A stretch of 64,000 nt of DNA from Pseudoalteromonas sp. T1lg48 (GTDB lineage Bacteria; Pseudomonadota; Gammaproteobacteria; Enterobacterales; Alteromonadaceae), in the NCBI RefSeq assembly GCF_002964785.1, contig NZ_PQCC01000001.1, forward strand, positions 124,001-188,000. The letters run 5' to 3'. Under the pieces are notes generated by a model. The model was not told the DNA's origin and made no database searches. It saw nothing but the letters and a program-made list of their open reading frames with translations. Numbering within the stretch: the first letter of the stretch is position 1; each line of letters opens with the position of its first letter. Of this stretch, positions 39,950-51,550 are shown piece after piece. The position numbers were made by a program, and so were the translations under genes.

Positions 39950-40577
39950 CGCACACCCATGGATCCTGGGGCTGACCGGTGGTATCGGCAGCGGCAAATC
40001 CAGCGCCAGTAAATTTTTTGCCGAGCTCGGCATCGAGGTTGTCGATGCCGACCAGGTAGCCCGTCAGGTTGTCGAGCCGGGCAGTCCGGCCTTAACCGCC
40101 ATAGTTAAACGTCACGGCGGCTCCATACTCGATAGCAAGGATGCCCTTGATAGAGCCAAGCTGCGGCAAATCATCTTTAATGATAGTAACGAAAAACTGT
40201 GGCTCAATAACCTACTCCACCCGTTGATCCGCACCGAGATGCTAGCTCAACTAGCTAGGGCGCAAAGCCCATACGTAATTTTAGAAGCACCGCTTTTGTT
40301 TGAAAATGGGCTGGAGAAGTACTGTCAACGCACATTGTTGATTGATGTACAATTAGAATTGCAATTAACGCGCACCTGCGAACGTGATAAGCTGTCATCA
40401 GAAGCGGCACGGGCCATAGTCGCCGCACAAATGAGTCGTAGCAACAAAGTGAAAAAAGCCGATGATATTATTAGTAATTCCGGCACATTAGCGGCGCTTA
40501 AAAACAAGGTGAAGCGCTATCATTACAGTTATTTAAATCGAGTTAAGTTGCAATCTCCTGCAGATAGGCAACAATAA
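39942..40577 (+). CDS. coaE: Dephospho-CoA kinase
   Basis: A 211-residue P-loop kinase, final step of coenzyme A synthesis. GLTGGIGSGKSS is at residues 10-21, DADQVAR and EAPLLFENGLE follow. TTG 39942 is the only workable start: an in-frame TGA lies two codons further up, and no ATG or GTG precedes the P-loop. It overlaps the end of the full-length pilD frame by eight bases, as in related genomes. Confidence 0.93.
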   Translation: MANAHPWILGLTGGIGSGKSSASKFFAELGIEVVDADQVARQVVEPGSPALTAIVKRHGGSILDSKDALDRAKLRQIIFNDSNEKLWLNNLLHPLIRTEMLAQLARAQSPYVILEAPLLFENGLEKYCQRTLLIDVQLELQLTRTCERDKLSSEAARAIVAAQMSRSNKVKKADDIISNSGTLAALKNKVKRYHYSYLNRVKLQSPADRQQ

Positions 40578-40652
40578 CGATATAACCTGTAATAGCTTAG
40601 TTTGTTTAAAGCTTATTATAATTACATCTAGCTTGCGTTATATCGGTAATTT

Positions 40653-42332
40653 ATGAACATTAACTCCCCTCTGATCCGAAAGTTTATAACCTTGGGCCGC
40701 CTTGATAATGACAAGGTTAGGCTTGAGCAGGACCGCTGCCGTAGTGCCGCCGAGCTGATCGTGCGTTGCAGCAACATGAGTCAAAATGAACTTTTAACTC
40801 AGTGTGTCGAACTTTTTCGTGTTCCCTATTTCGATCTCAGCCAGTTTGATGAGCAAAGCATAGATAAAAATCTGCTTAAAGAGCGTTTGATCCGCCGCCA
40901 TCATGTTATTCCCCTAGCGCAAAAGGGTAATAGGCTGATGCTGGCCGTGTCCGATCCTACCGATTACGGCGCGCTGGAAAACTACGAGTTTAGTACCGGT
41001 ATGCAATGTGACGTGGTGCTCTGTGACTATCAGCAAATTGATAAGATCATTGAAAACCTCTTTGATGCTACCCACGCCTTAAAAATTTCCGAGGAAGACG
41101 CAAAAGATCTCGGCCAAATTCACCATGAAGATGACGACCATTCAGCCGATGAGCATGAAACCCGAGATGATGACGCCCCTATTATTGTCTACATCAATAA
41201 AATCCTTCGCGATGCCATTCATCGCGAAGCCTCGGATCTGCACTTTGAACCCTATGATGGTGAATACCGTATTCGCTTTCGTATCGACGGCGTCTTGCAT
41301 GAGATGGCCCATCCGCCGTTTAATTTATCGAACCGCCTCGCTGCGCGCATTAAGGTTATGGCCAAGCTGGATATCTCCGAAAAGCGTAAACCTCAGGATG
41401 GACGCATTAAGCTGAGCCTATCTCAGCATCGTAAGATAGATTTCCGTGTGAGTACCCTGCCGACACTCTGGGGTGAAAAAATCGTCATGCGGGTGCTCGA
41501 TGCCTCGGATATCACCCTAGGGATCGATACTCTAGGTTTTGAAGAGCAGCAAAAGCAACTATATTTGCAGGCCCTTGCCCAGCCCTATGGCATGATACTC
41601 GCAACTGGCCCAACCGGCTCGGGTAAGACCGTGTCCTTGTATACCGGCCTCAGCATTTTAAATACCGCCGAGCGTAATATTTCCACCGCGGAAGACCCAG
41701 TGGAAATCAACGTCAAAGGAATTAACCAGGTACAGATTAACCCTAAGGCAGATCTAACCTTTGCCAACGCCCTACGCGCATTCTTACGCCAAGACCCAGA
41801 CGTAGTGATGGTCGGTGAGGTACGTGACCTGGAAACCGCTGAGATAGCCATTAAGGCCTCTCAAACGGGTCACTTAGTCTTATCCACCCTGCATACCAAC
41901 TCGGCACCGGAAACCATCACCCGACTGCTCAACATGGGCGTGCCCGCCTATAATGTCGCGAGCTCTGTGACTCTAGTTATCGCCCAGCGCTTGGCCAGAA
42001 GACTGTGCAAGCATTGTAAAGCGCCTGAGCAGTTGCCGGTAGATGAATTACTTAACCAGGGCTACCATGAGTCAGAGATAGCAAACCTGACCCTGTATAA
42101 AGCCGTTGGATGCGATGAATGCACCGAGGGGTATAAAGGCAGGATTGGTCTGTACGAGTTGCTGCCGATCAGCCCGAAGATTTCCCAGGCAATCATGAAT
42201 GGTGCCACCTCGATGGAGATAAAGGCCATTGCCACAAAAGATGGTTTCACCACGCTTAGGGAGTCAGGACTGCACAAGGCCGCCGCTGGCATTACTTCAT
42301 TAACCGAAATCAACCGGGTTACCCTGATGTAA
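40653..42332 (+). CDS. Second PilB-type assembly ATPase
   Basis: A 559-residue paralogue of PilB. The motor half is nearly identical to the copy at 36047: [54 protein letters not shown] and the CKHC...CDEC cysteines. The N-terminal 190 residues differ much more and include a His/Asp-rich linker ([19 protein letters not shown]). All ATPase motifs are intact, so it should be active. It lies between coaE and yacG, where zapD is often found in relatives. It may drive an alternative pilus, or work together with the first PilB. Confidence 0.92.
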   Translation: MNINSPLIRKFITLGRLDNDKVRLEQDRCRSAAELIVRCSNMSQNELLTQCVELFRVPYFDLSQFDEQSIDKNLLKERLIRRHHVIPLAQKGNRLMLAVSDPTDYGALENYEFSTGMQCDVVLCDYQQIDKIIENLFDATHALKISEEDAKDLGQIHHEDDDHSADEHETRDDDAPIIVYINKILRDAIHREASDLHFEPYDGEYRIRFRIDGVLHEMAHPPFNLSNRLAARIKVMAKLDISEKRKPQDGRIKLSLSQHRKIDFRVSTLPTLWGEKIVMRVLDASDITLGIDTLGFEEQQKQLYLQALAQPYGMILATGPTGSGKTVSLYTGLSILNTAERNISTAEDPVEINVKGINQVQINPKADLTFANALRAFLRQDPDVVMVGEVRDLETAEIAIKASQTGHLVLSTLHTNSAPETITRLLNMGVPAYNVASSVTLVIAQRLARRLCKHCKAPEQLPVDELLNQGYHESEIANLTLYKAVGCDECTEGYKGRIGLYELLPISPKISQAIMNGATSMEIKAIATKDGFTTLRESGLHKAAAGITSLTEINRVTLM

Positions 42333-42396
42333 CTTTCAATTGTCGCTGTGCTTAGCTACACTTGCCCGCATCCTAGAATATGTGGAGCAAGTGTAG

Positions 42397-42636
42397 ATGC
42401 CTGCGAAAGTAAACTGCCCTACCTGTCAGAACGAAGTCACCTGGGGCGACCAGAGCCCTTACCGGCCGTTTTGTAGCAAACGATGCCAACTCATTGATTT
42501 AGGCGAATGGTCGTCTGAATCAAACACCATTTCCACACCCATGAGCAACGAGCTACAAGGTGCCGACGCCGATGCTTTTATTGAAGAAGTAGAAGCCATG
42601 TTGGCAAAAAGTGGAGAGAGTTTCTTTAAAGAGTAA
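42397..42636 (+). CDS. yacG: DNA gyrase inhibitor YacG
   Basis: A 79-residue zinc protein that binds and inhibits DNA gyrase. The four zinc Cys are in CPTC and CSKRC, followed by the conserved IDLGEW. The C-terminus is acidic. Length is normal. It closes the pilus-coaE gene group, 64 bases after the second pilB. Confidence 0.93.
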   Translation: MPAKVNCPTCQNEVTWGDQSPYRPFCSKRCQLIDLGEWSSESNTISTPMSNELQGADADAFIEEVEAMLAKSGESFFKE

Positions 42637-42655
42637 GAACTGGGTTTCTAGATGC

Positions 42656-42684
42656 GATGCAGACCGGTTTTTAGGTCTGCCATC
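42656..42684. terminator. Hairpin between yacG and the YggN-like gene
   Basis: GATGCAGACC/GGTCTGCCATC-type stem (core GCAGACC/GGTCTGC at 42659-42665 and 42674-42680). No T-tract follows, so activity as a terminator is uncertain. Confidence 0.5.
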
Positions 42685-42701
42685 TCTGATAAAGCCCGGT
42701 G

Positions 42702-43505
42702 TTAGCTGTCGGACTTAATTTTTACCAGGTCGAAATCGGCTAACTCGGGAACCATTTTTTGTAACTTAGACTCTGTATTATTAAGCATATTCAAGCAGTT
42801 ACAATATTCTTCCGACTTCAATGCCAACTGCTCTGCTTTCTTTTGCAGGGATTTATCGATTTCCGCGGTAATAATTTCCATGCGCGCTCCAACATCACTG
42901 ATACGCTCCTCGATATTGCCCTCACGCGACTCCAGCGCATCGCCTAACGCCACCAGCATAGCTCCGAGTGAGCCTTGAATAGCGGTATGGATCTTTTTTG
43001 ATACTTCCTGGGCAAAAAAATCGTCAAGCTTAGACAAGGATTGGGGTGCTATATAAAAGAAATCATCGCCCCGTTTAAATTTATTACGCAGCGCCTGCTC
43101 CACGTACTGTAGCTGCGCTTTGAGTACCTCGGGCTCTTTGTCGGAAAGGCCGCTTACTACGTTTTCAATTGCATTTAGGCTGATATTAACGCCGTCTGTG
43201 GCCAGCTCCACTAATTCAGGGACTGTGTCGCGGATCATTTGATTGTATTGCTCAAGAATTTCCGTTTCTTCTGCATCGAGCTCAATCCACTGACCTCTAA
43301 CTAGTAATTGATTACCCTGATTTATCTGTACCCGAGTCTGATTGTTATCGACAATGCGAATGGTATCCTGAGTGATGATCAGGCCATGGGTCAGTTCGAC
43401 ATCACAATGCCCACGCGTAACGCCTTGCTCACTCGCAACCTGAGCACTAACATCCATGGACGCGACCATTAGCCCGACTGTAAACCCCAAAAAGCGCAGC
43501 TTCAT
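42702..43505 (-). CDS. yggN: YggN-like periplasmic protein (DUF2884)
   Basis: A 267-residue exported protein. ATG 43505 has a GAGGAT ribosome site; the longer open frame starting 18 codons earlier does not. The signal peptide covers about residues 1-22 (ending VSA-QV). The mature start has HCDVELTHGLIIT and the DUF2884 pattern, including VQINQGNQLLVRGQWIELDAEE and YNQMIRDTVPE. The C-terminal half is helical. Its function is unknown. It stands alone, convergent with yacG. Confidence 0.85.
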   Translation of the reverse strand: MKLRFLGFTVGLMVASMDVSAQVASEQGVTRGHCDVELTHGLIITQDTIRIVDNNQTRVQINQGNQLLVRGQWIELDAEETEILEQYNQMIRDTVPELVELATDGVNISLNAIENVVSGLSDKEPEVLKAQLQYVEQALRNKFKRGDDFFYIAPQSLSKLDDFFAQEVSKKIHTAIQGSLGAMLVALGDALESREGNIEERISDVGARMEIITAEIDKSLQKKAEQLALKSEEYCNCLNMLNNTESKLQKMVPELADFDLVKIKSDS

Positions 43506-43742
43506 AACAATCCTCAATTCAACTGCGGCACAGATTATCAAACGGCGGCTAATAAGCAAATAGCTAAATTTATGTACTAGGGCCTGTTTATCTTTGCGGT
43601 TGACGTTAGGTCCAATCTAAACGCCTTCTGATGAACATAATCACTGATCCAGGTGATCAAACCCATCCATAAGGCTTGGTTACGTCGCGCCTCTATGCGC
43701 CCACCTAGCTAAGCTGCCAAACCTTGCTTCGGTCTTGCTCGC
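43506..43742. other. 237-bp gap with a possible decayed fragment
   Basis: No complete gene. On the minus strand a short frame (about 43605-43695) reads MGLITWISDYVHQKAFRLDL and ends at TAG inside CAGGCCCTAG. This may be a gene or mobile-element remnant. The motif AAAGATAAACAGGCCC reminded me of insertion-element edges, but no matching partner was found in the window. Confidence 0.3.
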
Positions 43743-45545
43743 CTAACCTCCCAGGCTATGACGCTGAGCGCCGGCTTCCCCCTGGTGTAGCCGATACAAA
43801 GGCGCTGCGGGCTTACGGCGTTGACAACAAAACACATGACTGCCGAGCTGGCGCTTGGCTTCCTTTTTCGCGTCGGCGGCTAAGGTCGCGACCTGGTGTG
43901 CATTGAGGCAGTATTTTACATCCGGGGAAACTACACCCACCGCTAAAGAAAGCAAGGGAACAAACTGACGCCGCCCCTGCCTATCGCAGCTCCAATATCC
44001 CTTGGCACTGGCATGCTCTGCGCTGAAATAACTGACGATCTGACGGTCAAAGTCAGCGATAATTGCGGCACAGATTGCCTGAGCCTGAGCATCATCGAAC
44101 ACAACCAGAAAGTCATCACCACCGATATGACCGACAAAACAGGGAACCGCTTGGGTATGGCGACGTATTAACTCGGCCACCAGCTTGATCACCCCATCAC
44201 CATTGGCATAGCCATAAAGGTCGTTAAAAGACTTAAAATGGTTTAGGTCAAAATAAGCCAGAGTAAAGGAACTGCCAGTGTGCAAGCGCTGCTCAATGGC
44301 CTCATTAATGGCAATATTGCCGGGTAACATGGTCAGCGGATTGGCATGCTGAGCATGGCGCACCTTTTCCTCGGTCATATGCTTAAGAATAAGCCGCAGC
44401 GGCACCACTCCAAGGTACTCCCCCGCACGAGTAACTACAATATGTCGACGAATATCAAGGTCGCCATCGGTGATCTGCTGACTGACGCTATCCAGCGTAT
44501 CATTTTCATCGACAACCAGAGGCAAACAATCCATCACGGTGCTGATTGGTCGTTTATCGTAAAGTGCATGTCCATAGGGGTTCGCAAAGACCTCTGACAG
44601 CTGTTCCTTATAAAGCAGTCCCACGGGGCGACGATCGGCGTCGATCACCACCACAACGCTGTTGTCCTCGACAAAAACCTGCAGCGCCTCACGACAGCTG
44701 GTATGCTGACACAACACCCGTTTTGCCGTTGCCAGCCAACCTATAGTTAAAGACTGATCGCACCGAACTTTACCTGCCTGCCATGACTCATGCATATGTT
44801 GATGCCGGTAGTGACGCTCCGGTTGATCACTTGGGCAGGCCAAAAAGTAACCCTGAACATTTCCTATCCCCAACCGAGTCACCAGTTGGAATTCTTCATA
44901 GCGCTCAATGCCTTCTGCAATCACTTGCGTATTGGTGGCCTTGGCCAAATCGATAATGGATTTTAAAAACTCCCGTTTGACCGGACTAAAATCACAATGG
45001 TCAATAAAGTATCTATCTATTTTGACAATATCGGGCTGAATTTCAGACCACTGTTTTAGCCCCGAATAACCGGCTCCCAAATCATCAATGGCGATATGAA
45101 ACCCAAGTTCGCGATAATGCGCTACCGCCACGCGCAAGAGGTCTGCGTCTTCGACCTTGTCTTGTTCGGTGAGCTCTATGACTACCTGCTGGGGCCCCAG
45201 GCCGTATTTTCGCAATAGCTGCAGCGTTTGTCCTTTGGGGTGTGCGGGGTCAAGCAAGGTATTGGGGCTAACATTTAAAAACAACTTACCGCCGAGTTGC
45301 AGCTCGGCAAAGGTAGCAATGGCCTTATCACGGCACAGCAATTCCAACTCAGAGAGTCTCTGTGCCTGTTGGGCACAGGAAAACAACACGGCAGGAGCGT
45401 GTAAGGGGCTGTCTTGCGGACCTCTACTTAGGGCCTCATAACCTATTATTCGTTGTTTCGTCACATCGAAAATAGGCTGAAATACGGTTGTGATCGACCG
45501 CTGCCGTAATATCAAGGTTAATTCTGCTATCAAGTCCGTATTCAC
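43743..45545 (-). CDS. EAL-CBS-GGDEF cyclic-di-GMP protein
   Basis: A 600-residue cytoplasmic signalling protein from GTG 45545; the longer frame begins with TTG 45602 and lacks a good ribosome site. Domain order is EAL (about 10-245), a CBS pair (260-390) and GGDEF (415-570). The EAL motifs are intact: YEALSRG, LNVSPNTL, IELTEQD, DDLGAGYSG, KIDRYF and EGIE. The cyclase motif is HIGGDDF, with Asp in place of the usual Glu, which is common in this architecture. It probably degrades c-di-GMP, possibly sensing adenine nucleotides through CBS. No partner gene is adjacent. Confidence 0.88.
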   Translation of the reverse strand: MNTDLIAELTLILRQRSITTVFQPIFDVTKQRIIGYEALSRGPQDSPLHAPAVLFSCAQQAQRLSELELLCRDKAIATFAELQLGGKLFLNVSPNTLLDPAHPKGQTLQLLRKYGLGPQQVVIELTEQDKVEDADLLRVAVAHYRELGFHIAIDDLGAGYSGLKQWSEIQPDIVKIDRYFIDHCDFSPVKREFLKSIIDLAKATNTQVIAEGIERYEEFQLVTRLGIGNVQGYFLACPSDQPERHYRHQHMHESWQAGKVRCDQSLTIGWLATAKRVLCQHTSCREALQVFVEDNSVVVVIDADRRPVGLLYKEQLSEVFANPYGHALYDKRPISTVMDCLPLVVDENDTLDSVSQQITDGDLDIRRHIVVTRAGEYLGVVPLRLILKHMTEEKVRHAQHANPLTMLPGNIAINEAIEQRLHTGSSFTLAYFDLNHFKSFNDLYGYANGDGVIKLVAELIRRHTQAVPCFVGHIGGDDFLVVFDDAQAQAICAAIIADFDRQIVSYFSAEHASAKGYWSCDRQGRRQFVPLLSLAVGVVSPDVKYCLNAHQVATLAADAKKEAKRQLGSHVFCCQRRKPAAPLYRLHQGEAGAQRHSLGG

Positions 45546-45717
45546 CGGCCTACTACACCAAAAGCACAAACGGTGGCATAGGCTAACAGTCAAATATGAC
45601 AACTGTATGAAAAGGTTGATTTTTCCACACTTTCATCAAATCAGAGTGAGACTCCGCCATTTTTAAAAGTACGTCGTGAGCTGCCGTTCCTTTAACGGAG
45701 CAGCCCTGTTTACAGGC

Positions 45718-45750
45718 AAAAAAAATGCCGCTAAAAAGCGGCATTTTTTG
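45718..45750 (-). terminator. Rho-independent terminator of the sec operon
   Basis: Stem AAAAAATGCCGC/GCGGCATTTTTT, symmetrical, 22 bases downstream of the secF stop codon. Confidence 0.93.
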
Positions 45751-45771
45751 GAATTATCGCGGTAAAGGCGA

Positions 45772-46716
45772 TTAAGGCATGGCGTCTAAGTCCGCACCTT
45801 CTTTCTCTATCTCTACCGGGATCAAGTCTTCTTTACTCACGCCTAGCGCCACCGCTACCGAGCTGGCAACGTACACTGAAGAGTAAGTACCGATGAACAC
45901 ACCGAATAGCAAGGCCGTAGCAAAACCGTGAATGGTCTGACCGCCCCATACAAACAAGGCAATCAATACCAAGATGGTGGTGATCGATGTTACCAAGGTA
46001 CGGTTCAGGGTTTGCGTCAGTGAAATATCGATAATTTCTAAGGTATCGTCGATACGCACTTTACGGAAGTTTTCACGAATACGGTCGGATACAACTATAG
46101 TATCGTTGAGTGAGTAACCTATTACCGCCAATATGGCCGCTAAGATGGTTAAGTCAAACTCAAGACCGAGCAGTGAGAACAAGCCCATGGTTAAGACCAC
46201 ATCGTGGAATAGCGCGAACACCGCCCCCAGTGCGAAACGCCATTCGAAGCGCAGCGCCACATAAAGCAGGATACAGATAAGCGCGGTAAGCATGGCCAAA
46301 CCGCCCTGCTCTTTGAGGTCTTCACCGACACTCGGGCCAACAAACTCGATACGACGCATTTGCGCATCGGCATCGGCTTGTTTTAGTGCCGTCATCACCT
46401 GGTTACCAATCACCTCAGCCTTTACGCCTTCACCCTGGGGTGGAAGGCGCACAAGTACGTCTTTACTGGAACCGAATAACTGCACCGAAGCCTCGGCAAA
46501 GCCATTTTCAGCAAGTACTTTACGTACCGTGCTTAATTCGGCCGGTTGCGAGAAGCCGACTTCAACGGCGGTACCGCCGGTGAAATCCAGACCGAAGTTT
46601 AGACCTTTAACGAAAAACGACGCAACAGAAGCAAAGATCAGCAAGATGGAGAAACCCATCGCCAATTTGCGTGCTTTCATAAATGGCAAGGTGCCTTTTA
46701 CTTTTAATAATTGCAT
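45772..46716 (-). CDS. secF: Protein translocase subunit SecF
   Basis: A 314-residue RND-type membrane protein that, with SecD, uses the proton gradient to complete Sec-dependent export. Six helices are expected. FGLDFTGGTAVEV opens the periplasmic domain, and ALFHDVVLTMG and GYSLNDTIVVSDRIREN are conserved in TM4-5. It is the last gene of queA-tgt-yajC-secDF; 12 bases separate it from secD. Confidence 0.96.
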   Translation of the reverse strand: MQLLKVKGTLPFMKARKLAMGFSILLIFASVASFFVKGLNFGLDFTGGTAVEVGFSQPAELSTVRKVLAENGFAEASVQLFGSSKDVLVRLPPQGEGVKAEVIGNQVMTALKQADADAQMRRIEFVGPSVGEDLKEQGGLAMLTALICILLYVALRFEWRFALGAVFALFHDVVLTMGLFSLLGLEFDLTILAAILAVIGYSLNDTIVVSDRIRENFRKVRIDDTLEIIDISLTQTLNRTLVTSITTILVLIALFVWGGQTIHGFATALLFGVFIGTYSSVYVASSVAVALGVSKEDLIPVEIEKEGADLDAMP

Positions 46717-46728
46717 GCTTAATTGCTC

Positions 46729-48588
46729 CTATATCGACAGCTTTTCAATGCGCTTGCCGCCAACGATCAAGTTGATCACCGCTCGGGTACCGACAATAGC
46801 CGTAAACATTGAGGTCAAAATACCAATCGCCAAGGTCACCGCGAAGCCTGCAATTGGGCCTGTACCCACTGCAAACAGAATAATTGCGGCAATAAGGGTG
46901 GTGATATTGGCATCAAAAATGGTGCTAAAGGCGCTGTCGTAACCAAAGTGAATCGCCTGTTGCGGACTGCGGCCATCGGCCAGCTCTTCACGGATACGCT
47001 CAAAAATAAGTACGTTGGCATCAACCGCCATACCGACAGTAAGTACGATACCGGCAATACCAGGTAAAGTCAGGGCTGCGCCTGGGATCATCGACATAAC
47101 ACCGACAATCATAATCAGGTTGGCGGCAAGTGCCAGGTTGGCAACCATGCCGAAACCCTTGTAGTACAGCAGCATGAAAGCAAGCACAAAGGCAAAACCA
47201 AGGACAACGGCGGTCATACCCGCTTCGATATTTTCCTGACCCAGGCTCGGACCTACGGTACGCTCCTCAACGATTTGAATCGGCGCTACCAGGGCACCGG
47301 CACGAAGCAGTAGACTTAGGTTATGTGCTTCAGCCGGGCTATCCAGACCGGTAATACGGAAGCTGCGGTTTAGACGGGCCTGAATGGTCGCCACGTTAAT
47401 TACCTCTTCCACCTTGATCGGCGGCAGGGCTTTACCGTTGGCATCCACTTCACCGGATGGCTTGTACTCGATAAATACCGTGGCCATCGGCTTGCCAATA
47501 GCACGCTTGGTGAAAGCGTCCATCTTGGCGCCACCTTTAGAATCAAGCGAGATATTTACCTGCGGACGCTGGTATTCATCTAGGCTCGATTGTGCACCGG
47601 TAATGTGACTACCTTCAAGGATCACGCGCTTTTTAAGCACCACGGGACGACCCGTACGGTCCATGATGATCTCTGTGCCTGGCGGCACGCGCCCCTGCAT
47701 GGCCAAACCCGGATCGGCATCTTGATCCACTTCGCGGAACTCTAGGGTTGCCGTAGCACCCAGGATTTCTTTGGCTCGTGCCGTGTCCTGTACACCCGGA
47801 AGCTGCACGATAATACGCTCAGCACCCTGACGTTGTACGTTTGGCTCGGCCACACCAATTTGGTTAATACGGTTACGAATAATGGTTTCGTTTTGCTTGA
47901 TGGCGTAATCTCGCAGCTCTTTGATGCGCAGCTCGCTCATGGTCACGACAAAGCCACTGTCGTTGTTACTATCGTCGCTAAACACATAGCCAGGATAACG
48001 GCCTTGCAGGAACTTCTCCGCGGCGCCTTTATCCTCTTCGCTGCGCATAACAACCTGCACTGAATCGCTGCCGGCAACTCGGCGTATGGTGCGATAACGT
48101 AGCTTTTCTTCACGTAAATCCGCGCGGAAGTCCTGCTCCATCTGGTTCAGTGCATTGTCCATTGCGGTCACCATGTCTACTTCCATGGTGAAATGCACAC
48201 CACCACTTAAGTCAAGACCCAGCTTCATCGGATTACCGCCAATCGACTTCAACCACTCAGGTTGCGCCGGGGCCATGTTAATGGCTGAGATGTAGTCTTC
48301 ACTTAAATTGTCGCGCAAGATGTCCTGAGCTTTTAGTTGTTGTTCTACGTTCTTAAAGCGAACCAGGATTTGCCCGTCTTCGAGCTTGCTCGATTTGGTT
48401 TCAATTTTATTTTCGCTAAGGATGGTATTTACCGAATCCAATGCGCTTAGTGTTGCGTCGGCACCTTTGGCGCCCGTTACCTGAATAGCAGGGTCACGGC
48501 CATAGATGTTAGGGGTGGCATAAAGCACCCCTACCGCAAGCACTAAAAGCACGAGTAAATACTTCCATAAAGGATACTTATTTAACAC
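46729..48588 (-). CDS. secD: Protein translocase subunit SecD
   Basis: A 619-residue partner of Sec[17 protein letters not shown] starts the P1 periplasmic domain; the C-terminal five helices include GLTAV-type and [15 protein letters not shown] motifs with the functional Asp. GTG start at 48588 is supported by AAGGAAAG upstream. Length matches E. coli SecD. Confidence 0.96.
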   Translation of the reverse strand: MLNKYPLWKYLLVLLVLAVGVLYATPNIYGRDPAIQVTGAKGADATLSALDSVNTILSENKIETKSSKLEDGQILVRFKNVEQQLKAQDILRDNLSEDYISAINMAPAQPEWLKSIGGNPMKLGLDLSGGVHFTMEVDMVTAMDNALNQMEQDFRADLREEKLRYRTIRRVAGSDSVQVVMRSEEDKGAAEKFLQGRYPGYVFSDDSNNDSGFVVTMSELRIKELRDYAIKQNETIIRNRINQIGVAEPNVQRQGAERIIVQLPGVQDTARAKEILGATATLEFREVDQDADPGLAMQGRVPPGTEIIMDRTGRPVVLKKRVILEGSHITGAQSSLDEYQRPQVNISLDSKGGAKMDAFTKRAIGKPMATVFIEYKPSGEVDANGKALPPIKVEEVINVATIQARLNRSFRITGLDSPAEAHNLSLLLRAGALVAPIQIVEERTVGPSLGQENIEAGMTAVVLGFAFVLAFMLLYYKGFGMVANLALAANLIMIVGVMSMIPGAALTLPGIAGIVLTVGMAVDANVLIFERIREELADGRSPQQAIHFGYDSAFSTIFDANITTLIAAIILFAVGTGPIAGFAVTLAIGILTSMFTAIVGTRAVINLIVGGKRIEKLSI

Positions 48589-48601
48589 GTATCTTTCCTT
48601 T

Positions 48602-48940
48602 TTATAGTGACTTCATGGTGCCTTTAGGTAGCACTGCAGAAATTGAGGCTTTCTGTACAGTCACTTCAGCTTGATCATTTAAGGCGATGGTTACGAAGTC
48701 TTTGTCTTCGGTTACCTTAGTGATTTTACCCACTAAACCACCCTGCGTAAGTACTTCGTCACCCTTGGCCAGGGCGCTCATCAGGTTTTTGTGCTCTTTT
48801 ACACGCTTGGCCTGTGGACGGTAGATTAGGAAATAAAATACCAAGCCGAAAATAGCCAGCATGATTAGCATTTCATAACCGCCACCAGCAGGTGCGGCAC
48901 CAGCTGTGCTGGCATGAGCGTTTGCAATAAATAAACTCAT
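48602..48940 (-). CDS. yajC: Sec translocase accessory protein YajC
   Basis: A 112-residue single-helix membrane protein that associates with SecDF. The membrane segment is near residues 23-42 ([19 protein letters not shown]), followed by the conserved [28 protein letters not shown] ribosome site precedes the ATG. It is 13 bases upstream of secD. Confidence 0.95.
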   Translation of the reverse strand: MSLFIANAHASTAGAAPAGGGYEMLIMLAIFGLVFYFLIYRPQAKRVKEHKNLMSALAKGDEVLTQGGLVGKITKVTEDKDFVTIALNDQAEVTVQKASISAVLPKGTMKSL

Positions 48941-49020
48941 CAGGTGTTCCCCTTCAGTATGTAACTATTAATTTTAATGTCTTAATTTACACGCAAGCCC
49001 GCTCAAAGGCGGGCTGGCAG

Positions 49021-50223
<1,203 letters not shown>

Positions 50224-50355
50224 CTACCTTTTTTGACACGGCAATACTATGAATTGGGGCAAATCGAAAAAATAAAAGGGGGAGAAATACCAGCGAGTCA
50301 CCGGCCTTTGCATAGTGGGTAATTCTTGGTGTACGCCTGGCCTTACTTTTGGGTA

Positions 50356-50388
50356 ATAAAAAACCGCTCTTAAGAAGCGGTTTTTTTA
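50356..50388 (-). terminator. Terminator overlapping the end of queA
   Basis: Minus-strand stem AACCGCTTCTT-type with AGCGG/CCGCT core (CCGCT at 50364-50368, AGCGG at 50376-50380), flanked by A/T tracts. The queA stop codon (50370-50372) lies inside the hairpin, so queA may be transcribed separately from tgt. Confidence 0.8.
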
Positions 50389-51410
50389 GTTAAGAACATG
50401 GCATCGCCATAACTAAAGAAGCGATAACGCTCTTTTATGGCCTCATGGTAGGCATTCATAATATGCTCTTGCCCCGAGAACGCACTGACCAGCATGATCA
50501 GGGTAGACTCAGGCAAGTGGAAGTTGGTGATCATGGCATCGACCACATTGAAATGGTAGCCGGGGAAAATAAAGATATCGGTGTCGCCAAAATAGCTTTT
50601 AAGCTCACCGCCGCCCATTTTCGCCGCTGACTCCAAAGAGCGCACCGAAGTTGTCCCCACGGCAATAACTCGACCACCACGAGCCTTGGTTGCCTGCACC
50701 GCTGCCACCACCTCTTCTGGCACTTCAATGTATTCCGAATGCATATGGTGGTCGCTAACGCTCTCCACACGCACCGGTTGAAAGGTACCGGCTCCCACAT
50801 GCAGGGTAACAAAGGCCATTTCAATGCCTTTGTCTTTAAGCTGCTGCATGAGCGCTTCATCAAAGTGTAAGCCGGCGGTCGGTGCCGCCACTGCACCGGG
50901 CTTTTCACCGTAAACGGTCTGGTAACGCTGCTTATCTTCATCATTATCGGGACGGTCGATATACGGCGGTAAAGGCATATGGCCAATTTGCTCCAGGGTC
51001 TCCAGCACCGAGCCCTGGTCTTTCAATTCCAACTCGAAAAGCTCCCCCTGACGGCCGAGCATTTCCATTTCCGCTTTCCCTTCTAGCAGCAACATGGTGC
51101 CTGGCTTGGGCGACTTGCTTGAGCGCACATGGGCCAGCACCCGCTTGTCATCTAATACCCGTTCGACCAGTACTTCCACCTTGCCACCGGAGGCCTTATT
51201 GCCGTGCATACGCGCTGGGATCACCTTGGTATTGTTAAAAACCAACAGGTCGCCGGGTTCGATAAAGTCGATAATGTCTTTGAAAATATGGTGAGAGGTT
51301 GTCCCGCTGTTACCATCCACCTTAAGTAATCGGCTTTGGCTACGCTCCTTTTGTGGATAACGGGCAATTAACTCTTCGGGTAAATCAAAACTAAAATCGG
51401 CCACTCGCAT
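50370..51410 (-). CDS. queA: S-adenosylmethionine:tRNA ribosyltransferase-isomerase
   Basis: A 346-residue enzyme making epoxyqueuosine from preQ1 in tRNA with SAM as ribosyl donor. [12 protein letters not shown] at the start, [25 protein letters not shown] and [16 protein letters not shown] are family signatures. It is followed by a terminator and 224 bases before tgt. Confidence 0.96.
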   Translation of the reverse strand: MRVADFSFDLPEELIARYPQKERSQSRLLKVDGNSGTTSHHIFKDIIDFIEPGDLLVFNNTKVIPARMHGNKASGGKVEVLVERVLDDKRVLAHVRSSKSPKPGTMLLLEGKAEMEMLGRQGELFELELKDQGSVLETLEQIGHMPLPPYIDRPDNDEDKQRYQTVYGEKPGAVAAPTAGLHFDEALMQQLKDKGIEMAFVTLHVGAGTFQPVRVESVSDHHMHSEYIEVPEEVVAAVQATKARGGRVIAVGTTSVRSLESAAKMGGGELKSYFGDTDIFIFPGYHFNVVDAMITNFHLPESTLIMLVSAFSGQEHIMNAYHEAIKERYRFFSYGDAMFLTKKTAS

Positions 51411-51550
51411 GTCGGGCTCTCCAGGGTGCTGAAAATCGCGCCAAGTCTAGTGATTCCCCAATCCGAAATCAAGCGCACTAACTTGTCTGGGCTTTTGATT
51501 CACTATAACCTACAGTTCTTACATATATTTAAGTCTCTTAGGTAGTATCC

